From assembly GCF_030147005.1 (NCBI RefSeq), contig NZ_JASLAW010000172.1, positions 1 through 5,312 on the forward strand: a DNA stretch of 5,312 nt, in the 5' to 3' direction. Positions 1 to 5,312 of the stretch are shown piece by piece (positions within the stretch are counted from its first letter, which is position 1; each line of letters begins with the position of its first letter). Under the pieces are notes generated by a model. It did no database searches, was not told the DNA's origin, and saw only the letters and a list, made by a program, of their open reading frames with translations. Source of the stretch: Pseudomonas sp. (GTDB lineage: Bacteria > Pseudomonadota > Gammaproteobacteria > Pseudomonadales > Pseudomonadaceae). The translations under genes were made by a program, and so were the position numbers.

Positions 1-192
1 GCCGTTGACGTACACATCGTTGGCCGGGGTATTGACCACAACGGTGCCCACAGACTCGCCCGCTTTAATGGTGATCACCGAACCATTGCTCAACGTAACG
101 CTCACCGGCGTTTGCGCCGGGTTGGTCAGCGTCGCGGTGTAAGTGATCTGGCCGCCTTCGGTCACGCTCGAACCCGCCGTCAGGGTGACGGT
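1..192 (-). repeat. LapA surface repeat 2 (partial, runs off window)
   Basis: Residues 276-339 of LapA. SVTEGG (284-289), ITYTATLT (291-298) and SVTLSNGSVITI (306-317) match the corresponding segments of repeat 1, with one residue deleted after the Glu. The repeat is cut by the window edge after about two-thirds of its length. The two copies are clearly diverged, unlike the near-identical repeats often found deeper in these adhesins. Confidence 0.85.
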
Positions 193-1017
193 GGTGGTGT
201 CGATGGTGTCGGTGATCTGCGTCACGGCCGGGTTAGGGTCGAGAGTCAGCACCAGGTTGTTGCCGCCGGTGGTGCCTGTGACGGTGACGCTGATCTGGCC
301 GGCGTCGATGTACGGGCTGTCGTTAGGCGCCAGGGGCACGTTAACAGTGCCGGTCAGTTGGCCGGACGGGATGGTAATGACCGCGCCGTTGGACAAGGTG
401 ACGGTCAAGTCGCTGGTGGAGGCTTGGGTCACGGTGGCGGTGTAAGTCAGCACGCCCCCGGCTTCGGTGATGCTTGGGGTCGCGCTCAGGCTCAGGGTCG
501 AAGGCTGCAGCGCCAGGTTGCCGTTGCCGGTAGAACCCTGGGCACCGGTAAAAGTGTTCAGTGTTGAGGTGCCCTGGCCGATGGGGGCGGTGGGGAAGCC
601 GATGGTCGGGTCGACACGCCCGGCGGTTGCGTCCAGCACCACAAAGCTGTGGCCCCCGCCCGCGGCGCCATTACCGGCAGCGGTTGCGCCGGCGGCAGTG
701 GCTTCCAGCTCGGTGGTCGGGTCGGCGCCGGCGGCGATGGCTTGCTGCAGTTCGGCAACCGACGGCGCGGCCTGTTCGGTGGCAGCGGCGAGGTCCGCAG
801 CGGAGTCCGGCATGTCGGCGCTCCACTGGGTTTCGCGCCCAAGGTCAAGGGTGCGCCCATCAGCCAGCTCCAGGCTCACCGCGCCCGACAGGCCTGTGTC
901 AATCTGGTCGCCCGCGAACAGGCGATCACCCTCAACCAGAACACGGCGTGTCCCTTCCGGAGAAATAACGAACACTTGGCCAACAATGCTTTTGACGATG
1001 GCAACAACATTGCTCAT
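1..1017 (-). CDS. lapA: LapA, giant surface adhesin, N-terminal part (gene continues beyond left edge)
   Basis: The frame is open for 339 codons from ATG (complement of 1015-1017) to the window edge. The start is supported by GGAG (complement of 1027-1030) 9 nt upstream. Residues 1-70 (MSNVVAIVKSIVGQVFVIS...) form the beta-rich retention module typical of LapA-type adhesins. There is no Sec signal peptide, as expected for a type I substrate with a C-terminal signal. Residues 72-98 look helical and are followed by DPT (99-101) and an Ala/Gly-rich linker with TAAG at 107-110 and again at 112-115. From about residue 174 come Thr/Val-rich Ig-like repeats of about 100 residues. In P. fluorescens Pf0-1, the LapG protease cuts between Ala108 and Ala109 of LapA, which matches the position here exactly. 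Family members are several thousand residues long, so most of the gene lies outside. Its exporter genes are divergent. Identity is very likely; total length, repeat number and the C-terminal signal cannot be seen. Confidence 0.95.
   Translation of the reverse strand, partial: MSNVVAIVKSIVGQVFVISPEGTRRVLVEGDRLFAGDQIDTGLSGAVSLELADGRTLDLGRETQWSADMPDSAADLAAATEQAAPSVAELQQAIAAGADPTTELEATAAGATAAGNGAAGGGHSFVVLDATAGRVDPTIGFPTAPIGQGTSTLNTFTGAQGSTGNGNLALQPSTLSLSATPSITEAGGVLTYTATVTQASTSDLTVTLSNGAVITIPSGQLTGTVNVPLAPNDSPYIDAGQISVTVTGTTGGNNLVLTLDPNPAVTQITDTIDTTTVTLTAGSSVTEGGQITYTATLTNPAQTPVSVTLSNGSVITIKAGESVGTVVVNTPANDVYVNG
193..498 (-). repeat. LapA surface repeat 1 (about 102 residues)
   Basis: Residues 174-275 of LapA. 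The marker segments are SITEAGG (182-188), LTYTATVT (190-197) and TVTLSNGAVITI (205-216). The same segments recur 101-102 residues later, which defines the period at protein level. The composition (Thr, Val, Ser, Gly, Asn, no Cys) fits an Ig-like beta-sandwich in an adhesin stalk. The fold is inferred from composition and family, not shown directly. Confidence 0.85.
673..699 (-). other. LapG cleavage site region of LapA with two TAAG motifs
   Basis: Residues 107-110 (complement of 688-699) and 112-115 (complement of 673-684) both read TAAG. They sit inside a tandem ATAAG-ATAAG and are followed by NGAAGGG. The first copy coincides in motif and residue number with the Ala108/Ala109 site mapped for LapG, the periplasmic calcium-dependent cysteine protease, in P. 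fluorescens Pf0-1. Cleavage there releases LapA from the outer-membrane pore. Whether the second copy is cut is unknown. Confidence 0.85.
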
Positions 1018-1026
1018 TAAATATTT

Positions 1027-1030
1027 CTCC
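1027..1030 (-). promoter_or_regulatory. Ribosome binding site of lapA
   Basis: The lapA strand reads GGAGAAATATTTA before ATG, giving a GGAG core 9 nt from the start codon. It fixes the start at position 1017, which also gives the expected N-terminus MSNVVAIVKS. The same GGA is the most start-proximal of three GGA triplets in the leader. Confidence 0.8.
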
Positions 1031-1089
1031 GGCGATCCGTTTGTGATAATTCCATGTGGCCGCTCAAAGGGGAGGGCCAAACTGGAGGG

Positions 1090-1118
1090 GGCGTAGGTTG
1101 AGTGATTACTGACGTCAA
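1090..1118 (-). promoter_or_regulatory. Weak sigma-70-like promoter candidate for lapA
   Basis: On the lapA strand, TTGACG (complement of 1113-1118) lies 17 nt before TACGCC (complement of 1090-1095). The -35 is good but the -10 is poor, as might suit an activated or RpoS-dependent promoter. It would give a leader of roughly 65 nt. Other AT-rich stretches upstream could serve instead. Confidence 0.25.
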
Positions 1119-1127
1119 ATTATTGGC
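1114..1127 (-). promoter_or_regulatory. Candidate FleQ box 1, TTGAC half facing lapA
   Basis: The plus strand reads GTCAAATTATTGGC. Compared with the reported FleQ consensus GTCaNTAAAtTGAC, taken in reverse complement, I count 11 matches in 13 defined positions. FleQ is a c-di-GMP-responsive regulator known to act on lapA in P. putida. The lapA-facing strand ends in TTGAC, which overlaps the -35 candidate for lapA. The consensus is quoted from memory, so binding is a prediction only. Confidence 0.4.
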
Positions 1128-1152
1128 TTAATTTTTAAGTTATCTAGTTTAT

Positions 1153-1166
1153 GCCAAACTATTGAC
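1153..1166 (+). promoter_or_regulatory. Candidate FleQ box 2, TTGAC half facing lapE
   Basis: The plus strand reads GCCAAACTATTGAC. It matches box 1 at 11 of 14 positions in direct orientation and the reverse-complement FleQ consensus at 10 of 13 defined positions. Its TTGAC end points toward lapE and overlaps the -35 candidate TTGACC at 1162-1167. The start-to-start spacing from box 1 is 39 bp. This copy is weaker than box 1, and the assignment is inferred. Confidence 0.35.
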
Positions 1167-1190
1167 CTTATCGCCGCCATCCTAAACAAT
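1162..1190 (+). promoter_or_regulatory. Weak sigma-70-like promoter candidate for the lapEBC operon
   Basis: TTGACC (1162-1167) is followed after 17 nt by AACAAT (1185-1190), a 4-of-6 match to the -10 consensus. It would leave a leader of about 160 nt before lapE. A nearer alternative is TTGAAC (1259-1264) with TACGCT (1283-1288), 18 nt apart and also weak. The sequence does not decide between them. Confidence 0.22.
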
Positions 1191-1342
1191 CGCCCCCGTA
1201 ATGTCACATTGATATTTATGCGGCGAACCGTCCTACATGTATGAAGCAGTTCCGCTTTTTGAACTTTCCGACGTACGGTCATTACGCTAGCCATTATTCG
1301 ACGCGGCGGCGCCAATCGCTGTGATTTGAGACAAGAAGTCCT

Positions 1343-1348
1343 GGGGAA
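1343..1348 (+). promoter_or_regulatory. Ribosome binding site of lapE
   Basis: GGGGAA lies 7 nt before ATG 1356 and supports this start over the upstream in-frame TTG at 1326, which has no purine-rich site at a suitable distance. Confidence 0.7.
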
Positions 1349-1355
1349 TTTTTTA

Positions 1356-2714
1356 ATGCGTCTGCACCTGCTCAAGGCAATACCGTTCGTCTTCGCCGCC
1401 AGTTTCGTCCAAGCCCAAACACTGCCCCAAGCCATGCAACAGGCGTTGGATGTGCACCCTGAAATTCAGGCCGGTGTGAACAGCCGCATTGCCGCCGATT
1501 ACCAACTGCGTGCGGCGCAGGGCGGTTACCTGCCGCGTGTCGATTTGAATGCCGGTTATGGCCGTGCCGGCACCGACAACGCGTCCACTCGCGCCACCAA
1601 CGGCGCGGGCGGCAACCACTGGGAAACGCTCAATCGCGGCGAATCCAGCCTGCGCCTGCAACAAATGATTTTTGACGGTTTCGCCACGTCCAGCGAAGTC
1701 GGTCGTCAACAAGCCAACGTCAATTCCCGCGCCTACTCGTTGCTCGGTACGTCCGAGCGCACCGGGTTGACCGTCGCCCAGGTGTACCTGGAAGTGCTGA
1801 CCCGTCGTGAGTTCGTGCGCCTGGCCGAAGACAACCTGCGCAACCACGAACGTATTTACGATCAGATCAAGTTGCGTACCCAGCGCGGCGTCGGTAACGG
1901 CGCCGACCAGGATCAGGCCGAAGCGCGGCTGGCCCAGGCCCGTAACAACCTGATCACCGAGCAGACCAACCTTGCGGATGCGCAAACCAACTACCTCAGC
2001 GCCGTTGGCCAGATGCCCGACCAACTCGAGCGCCCGGCGCCGTTCATGGCCATGCTTCCGGCCGACCTGAATGAAGCGCGTCGCCAGATGCTCGACAACA
2101 GCCCGGTGCTGCGCTCGGCCGAATCGGACATCTCCGCCGCCGAGCAGCAATACGCGGCCGCCAAGTCCAGCTTCTACCCACGCTTTGACGCCGAGCTGGG
2201 CACCAATGCCGACAACAACGTCTCCGGCGATGCCAACCACAGCAACGGCTGGGAAGCCATGGTGCGCATGCGCTTCAACCTGTTTGCCGGCGGCAGCAAC
2301 AAGGCCGACCTGCAGTCGAAGTCGTATCAGGCCAACCAGGCCCTGGACATCCGCAACAACGCCTTGCGCCAGCTCAATGAAGAACTGGGCCTGGCCTGGA
2401 ACGCCCTGAACAACGCCAACGCGCAACTGCCGGTGGCCCAGCAATACGTGGACCACAGCACCCGCGTGCGCACGTCCTACCAGCAACAGTTCAGCCTGGG
2501 CCAACGTACCCTGCTGGACTTGCTCGACAGCGAGAACGAATTGTTCACCGCTTCGCGTCGCCTGGAAGAAATCAAGAACATTCAGTTATTTACTCAGTAC
2601 CGAATCAAGGCGACCATGGGCGAATTGCTCAAAAGCCAAGGCGTAGTCGCTCCAATGGCCTCCATCGTGCAAAACGATGTGAAGCCCAAAGTCCAGCTGC
2701 CTGGAATGAACTGA
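1356..2714 (+). CDS. lapE: LapE, TolC-like outer-membrane channel of the LapA type I secretion system
   Basis: The protein has 452 residues, a normal length for a type I secretion outer-membrane factor. I chose ATG 1356 because GGGGAA (1343-1348) lies 7 nt upstream and translation then begins with a signal peptide: MRLHLLK, a hydrophobic core, and likely cleavage after Ala20 (VQA/QTLP). An in-frame TTG at 1326 would add ten residues ahead of the signal and is less likely. Two internally homologous halves follow: LPQAMQQALDVHPEI near residue 23 opens the first, and LNEARRQMLDNSPVL near 231 opens the second. Each contains long Gln/Ala-rich helices (e.g. DQDQAEARLAQARNN) and a beta segment, as in TolC, where trimers form an outer-membrane barrel with a periplasmic helical tunnel. 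LapE is the pore through which LapA is exported and in which its N-terminus is retained. It is first in an operon with lapB, 40 bp downstream. The product class is near certain; the symbol rests on context. Confidence 0.93.
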   Translation: MRLHLLKAIPFVFAASFVQAQTLPQAMQQALDVHPEIQAGVNSRIAADYQLRAAQGGYLPRVDLNAGYGRAGTDNASTRATNGAGGNHWETLNRGESSLRLQQMIFDGFATSSEVGRQQANVNSRAYSLLGTSERTGLTVAQVYLEVLTRREFVRLAEDNLRNHERIYDQIKLRTQRGVGNGADQDQAEARLAQARNNLITEQTNLADAQTNYLSAVGQMPDQLERPAPFMAMLPADLNEARRQMLDNSPVLRSAESDISAAEQQYAAAKSSFYPRFDAELGTNADNNVSGDANHSNGWEAMVRMRFNLFAGGSNKADLQSKSYQANQALDIRNNALRQLNEELGLAWNALNNANAQLPVAQQYVDHSTRVRTSYQQQFSLGQRTLLDLLDSENELFTASRRLEEIKNIQLFTQYRIKATMGELLKSQGVVAPMASIVQNDVKPKVQLPGMN

Positions 2715-2741
2715 GTCACCCCATAGCCCCATCTGTTAGTC

Positions 2742-2746
2742 GAGAG
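2742..2746 (+). promoter_or_regulatory. Ribosome binding site deciding the lapB start
   Basis: GAGAG ends 8 nt before GTG 2755 and touches the alternative GTG at 2746, so it can serve only the downstream start. The 40-bp gap after lapE shows no hairpin followed by a T-run, which supports cotranscription. Confidence 0.6.
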
Positions 2747-2754
2747 TGCCCCGC

Positions 2755-4911
2755 GTGGAATCCGAAGTCAGTCGAGTTCATCTCAGTCATGATCCACGCA
2801 CGCTGCACGACGATCCGTTACTCGACGGGTTGTTGGCACTCTGCGCCCTGCATCAGAAACCGGCCAGCGCCGCCATGCTCACCACCGGCCTGCCGCTGCC
2901 TTCGCAGCGTTTGAGCGCCGAGTTGCTGTCGCGCGCCGCCGCACGTGCCGGGCTGCAGGGCCGGCTGCTGCAACGCAAGCTCGAGCAGATCCCGGCCATC
3001 GCGTTACCGGCGCTGCTGCTGCTCAAGGACGGGCGCAGTACTGTGCTGGTCGGCTGGGAAGGCGACGATCAGGCGCGGGTGCTGCTCAGCGAAAGCGATG
3101 GCGGTGAGGTGCTGATCAAGCGCGAGCTGCTGGCCGACGACTACACCGGCAAAGTCTTCTTTGCCCAGCCGCAGCACAAGTTCGACGTTAACCACGGCAC
3201 CCTGATTCCTCGGGCACGGTCGTGGTTTCGTGACACGCTCAAGCGTTCGCGCTGGCTGTATACCGACGCCATCGCCGCCAGCTTCCTGATCAACATCATC
3301 GCCATGGCCGCGCCGCTGTTCGTGATGAACGTGTACGACCGCGTGGTACCGAACCAGGCCACCGCCACGCTGTGGGTGCTGGCCGTGGGTATCTGCGGCG
3401 CGTATCTGTTCGACCTGGTGCTCAAAAGCCTGCGCAGTCTGTGCCTGGACCTGGCGGGGAAAAAAACCGACCTGATCATCTCTGCCACGCTGTTCGAGCG
3501 CATCGTCGGCATGTCGATGAAGTACCGCCCGGCGCGGGTCGGCAGCTTTGCGCAGAACATCCATGAGTTTCAGAGCCTGCGCGACTTCCTCGCATCGCTG
3601 ACCCTCACCAGCCTGATCGACCTGCCGTTCACGCTGCTGATCTTCCTGGTAATCGCCCTGCTCGGTGGCCATTTGGTGTGGATTCCGGTGCTGGCGTTCC
3701 CGATTGCCCTGGGGATCGGCTATGCCCTGCAAAAACCTTTGGTCGCGACCATGGAGCGCACCATGGCACTGGCCGCCGAGCGTCAGTCGAGCCTGATCGA
3801 AACACTCGCCGGGCTGGATGCGGTCAAGGTCAACAACGCCGAGAGCGAGCGCCAGTACGGCTGGGAACAAACCATCGGCACCTTGAGCCGGCTCGAACTG
3901 CGGGTGAAGTTGCTGTCGGGCTTGTCGATGAACATGACTCTGCTGATCCAGCAACTGGCCGGCGTGATCATGATCGTATTCGGCGTGTACCAGATCATCG
4001 ACGGCAACCTGAGCATGGGCGGCCTGATTGCCTGCTACATGCTCAGTGGCCGCGCGTTGAGCCCGCTGGCCTCGCTGTCGGGCCTGCTCACGCGCTACCA
4101 GCAAGCCAAGGTCACCATGACCTCGGTGGACCAGATGATGGAACTGCCCCAGGAGCGCAACTTCGAAGAGCGGCCCATGAGCCGCCGCACCCTGCAGGGC
4201 GCCATCGAGTGCCGGGGGCTGAACTTCACTTATCCGAACCAACAGAACCCGGCGCTGAAAAACATCAACCTGCTGATCAAGCCAGGGGAAAAAATCGGCA
4301 TCATCGGCCGCAGCGGTTCGGGCAAAAGCTCCCTCGCCAAATTGATCGTCGGCCTTTACCAGCCCGACTCCGGCGCGTTGCTGGTGGACGGCGTGGACGT
4401 CCGCCAGATCGATGTCAGCGAACTGCGCCACAACATCGGCTATGTCGCCCAGGATATCCAATTGCTGGCCGGCACCCTGCGCGACAATCTGGTCAGCGGT
4501 GCACGCTACGTCGAAGATGAAATGGTGCTGCAAGCCGCCGAACTGGCCGGCGTACATGAATTCGCGCGCCTGCATCCGCAAGGCTATGAGCTGCAGGTTG
4601 GCGAGCGTGGGCAGAACCTGTCCGGCGGCCAGCGCCAGAACGTCGCCCTGGCCCGGGCCCTGCTGCTCAACCCGCCCATCCTGCTGCTGGACGAACCCAC
4701 CAGCGCCATGGACAACACCGGTGAAGAACGCTTGAAACAACGCCTGCACGCCGTGGTGCAAAACAAGACCGTGGTACTGGTGACGCACCGGGCCTCGCTG
4801 CTTTCCCTGGTAGACCGCCTGCTGGTCGTCGACCGTGGGCAGATCCTCGCGGACGGCCCGAAAGCCGTGGTCATGGAAGCGTTGAAGAAGGGGCAGATCA
4901 GTGTCGCTTAA
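2755..4911 (+). CDS. lapB: LapB, inner-membrane ABC transporter (permease/ATPase) exporting LapA
   Basis: The protein has 718 residues from GTG 2755 (MESEVSRVHLSHD). I prefer this to the in-frame GTG 2746 because GAGAG (2742-2746) is well spaced for 2755 only. Residues 10-140 form a C39-peptidase-like domain. In the catalytic Cys position (CGLACL in active enzymes) the text reads DGLLAL, with Asp24, so it should bind substrate without cutting, as in HlyB. Membrane segments lie near 170-192, 205-223, 285-306, 307-325, 395-416 and 422-440. The ATPase follows: Walker A GRSGSGKSS (518-526, Lys524), Q-loop Gln566, signature LSGGQRQ (622-628), Walker B ILLLDE (Asp646, Glu647) and H-loop His678. All are intact, so it should power export as a dimer. 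It lies between lapE and lapC in one apparent operon and overlaps lapC by 11 bp. Function is very secure; the exact substrate is inferred from adjacent lapA. Confidence 0.95.
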   Translation: MESEVSRVHLSHDPRTLHDDPLLDGLLALCALHQKPASAAMLTTGLPLPSQRLSAELLSRAAARAGLQGRLLQRKLEQIPAIALPALLLLKDGRSTVLVGWEGDDQARVLLSESDGGEVLIKRELLADDYTGKVFFAQPQHKFDVNHGTLIPRARSWFRDTLKRSRWLYTDAIAASFLINIIAMAAPLFVMNVYDRVVPNQATATLWVLAVGICGAYLFDLVLKSLRSLCLDLAGKKTDLIISATLFERIVGMSMKYRPARVGSFAQNIHEFQSLRDFLASLTLTSLIDLPFTLLIFLVIALLGGHLVWIPVLAFPIALGIGYALQKPLVATMERTMALAAERQSSLIETLAGLDAVKVNNAESERQYGWEQTIGTLSRLELRVKLLSGLSMNMTLLIQQLAGVIMIVFGVYQIIDGNLSMGGLIACYMLSGRALSPLASLSGLLTRYQQAKVTMTSVDQMMELPQERNFEERPMSRRTLQGAIECRGLNFTYPNQQNPALKNINLLIKPGEKIGIIGRSGSGKSSLAKLIVGLYQPDSGALLVDGVDVRQIDVSELRHNIGYVAQDIQLLAGTLRDNLVSGARYVEDEMVLQAAELAGVHEFARLHPQGYELQVGERGQNLSGGQRQNVALARALLLNPPILLLDEPTSAMDNTGEERLKQRLHAVVQNKTVVLVTHRASLLSLVDRLLVVDRGQILADGPKAVVMEALKKGQISVA
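4888..4893 (+). promoter_or_regulatory. Ribosome binding site of lapC inside the lapB end
   Basis: AAGGGG lies within the last codons of lapB, 7 nt before GTG 4901. A ribosome finishing lapB at 4911 passes over the lapC start, a usual arrangement for coupled translation of subunits of one complex. Confidence 0.65.
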
Positions 4912-5312
4912 CTCCATCAAGAACGCGGTCGGGCGCTACTTCAAAGGTTCCGACTCGCTGCAGGGCCAACCCCTGCCCGAGGTCAACAAAGCGCTGATCG
5001 AAGATGCGCCGCGAGTTATTCGCCTGACCATCTGGGCGATCATCGCGTTCTTTGTGTTCCTGGTGGTGTGGGCGGGCTTCTCCGAAATCGACGAGGTCAC
5101 CCGTGGCGACGGCAAGGCGATTCCGTCGTCCAAGTTGCAGAAAATCCAGAACCTGGAAGGCGGTATCGTTGCCGAGCTGTACGTCAAGGAAGGCCAGATC
5201 GTCGAGGCCGGCGCGCCGTTGATTCGCCTGGACGACACGCGGTTCGTGTCCAACGCCGGGGAAACCGAAGCGCTGCGCCTGGCCATGCAATTGCGCGTTG
5301 AGCGCCTGAGTG
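4901..5312 (+). CDS. lapC: LapC, HlyD-type periplasmic adaptor (membrane fusion protein), N-terminal part
   Basis: There are 137 codons from GTG 4901 (MSLNSIKNAVGRYFKG) to the window edge with no stop; full-length relatives run to roughly 450 residues. The start is supported by AAGGGG (4888-4893), 7 nt upstream. A cytoplasmic tail of about 40 residues precedes one membrane segment (about 41-60, LTIWAIIAFFVFLVVWAGF). The family-typical SEIDEVTRGDGKAIPSSKLQ and then the lipoyl-like half-motif QNLEGGIVAELYVKEGQIVEAGAPLIRLDDT follow (about 83-113). From about 119 a helix likely begins (ETEALRLAMQLRVERL), the expected alpha-hairpin. This is the adaptor that bridges the LapB transporter and the LapE channel across the periplasm. 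The start overlaps the last 11 bp of lapB in another frame, so translation is probably coupled. The C-terminal half is outside the window. Confidence 0.93.
   Translation, partial: MSLNSIKNAVGRYFKGSDSLQGQPLPEVNKALIEDAPRVIRLTIWAIIAFFVFLVVWAGFSEIDEVTRGDGKAIPSSKLQKIQNLEGGIVAELYVKEGQIVEAGAPLIRLDDTRFVSNAGETEALRLAMQLRVERLS

Larger units (their letters stand above)
1018..1355. promoter_or_regulatory. Divergent lapA / lapE intergenic control region
   Basis: These 338 bp separate the lapA and lapE start codons. I see no convincing coding frame; the frames present lack a good ribosome site or Pseudomonas-like composition. The region is visibly AT-richer than the flanking genes, most strongly at 1114-1165. 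It holds two FleQ-like 14-mers, weak sigma-70-like promoter candidates in both directions, a small inverted repeat (CTTAA-TTT-TTAAG, 1127-1139) and the GGA-rich lapA leader. I find no tRNA, no riboswitch and no clear intrinsic terminator. Confidence 0.8.

Noticed and set aside
1..498. Repeats in the first 500 bases as a mobile element or CRISPR-like array
   Set aside because: The periodicity of about 303-306 bp is in frame and reflects adhesin protein repeats; there are no short identical repeats with unique spacers, no terminal inverted repeats and no transposase.
112..1096. Several plus-strand open frames across the lapA region
   Set aside because: They are Arg/Gly/Pro-rich shadows of lapA. 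The minus-strand frame gives the recognisable LapA N-terminus with a ribosome site, and is open to the window edge.
1018..1355. Sigma-54 promoter, considered because FleQ belongs to the enhancer-binding family
   Set aside because: I found no convincing GG-N10-GC pair at -24/-12 spacing within a TGGCAC-N5-TTGC-like context on either strand.
1018..1355. c-di-GMP riboswitch, considered because Lap output is c-di-GMP controlled
   Set aside because: No conserved GEMM-type core or paired helices could be seen. Known control acts through FleQ and LapD proteins.
1326..1355. TTG start at 1326 for lapE
   Set aside because: It would place ten extra residues before a well-formed signal peptide and lacks a ribosome site, whereas ATG 1356 has GGGGAA at 7 nt.
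1115..1435. Minus-strand frame of 106 codons spanning the intergenic region and the lapE start
   Set aside because: It begins inside lapE, has Lys/Arg-rich unremarkable sequence, and shows no supporting ribosome site or family resemblance.
1353..2504. Long open frame of 383 codons antisense to lapE
   Set aside because: It lies entirely opposite a clear TolC-family gene, its translation is Val/Gly/His-rich low-complexity text typical of antisense frames in GC-rich DNA, and no domain is recognisable.
3004..4920. Very long open frame of 638 codons antisense to lapB
   Set aside because: It mirrors the codon pattern of lapB. The product is rich in Gln, His, Asp and Ala without membrane segments or motifs, while the sense strand has every ABC-transporter motif intact.

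Overview
The window looks like chromosomal DNA from a Pseudomonas of the fluorescens/putida type. The genes are GC-rich with G/C-ending codons, and the protein sequences are recognisable as the Lap (large adhesion protein) system that drives surface attachment and biofilm formation. This assignment rests on remembered family sequences and motifs, not on a database search.

Layout: (1) positions 1-1017, minus strand, hold the first 339 codons of the giant adhesin gene lapA. The encoded part comprises the N-terminal retention module, an Ala/Gly-rich linker with the LapG protease site, and the first one and two-thirds of the approximately 100-residue surface repeats. The gene runs off the left edge. 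(2) Positions 1018-1355 are a 338-bp AT-richer divergent control region. It contains two similar 14-bp elements that resemble FleQ boxes, each carrying a TTGAC half facing one of the two transcription units, and a lapA leader with three GGA motifs. (3) Positions 1356-2714, plus strand, encode LapE, a TolC-like outer-membrane channel. (4) Positions 2755-4911 encode LapB, an inner-membrane ABC exporter with a degenerate C39 domain. (5) Position 4901 to the right edge holds the start of lapC, the periplasmic adaptor, which overlaps lapB by 11 bp.

How they work together: LapB, LapC and LapE form the type I secretion channel that exports LapA. The LapA N-terminus stays lodged in the channel and anchors the adhesin on the cell surface until the periplasmic protease LapG cuts at the TAAG site. 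LapG is controlled by the c-di-GMP receptor LapD; neither gene is in this window. Exporter and substrate are transcribed divergently from one shared region, so coordinated control is plausible.

This is a known system rather than a new one. The points most worth a second look are the duplicated ATAAG/ATAAG sequence at the LapG cleavage site, the symmetric pair of FleQ-like boxes, and the GGA cluster in the lapA leader.
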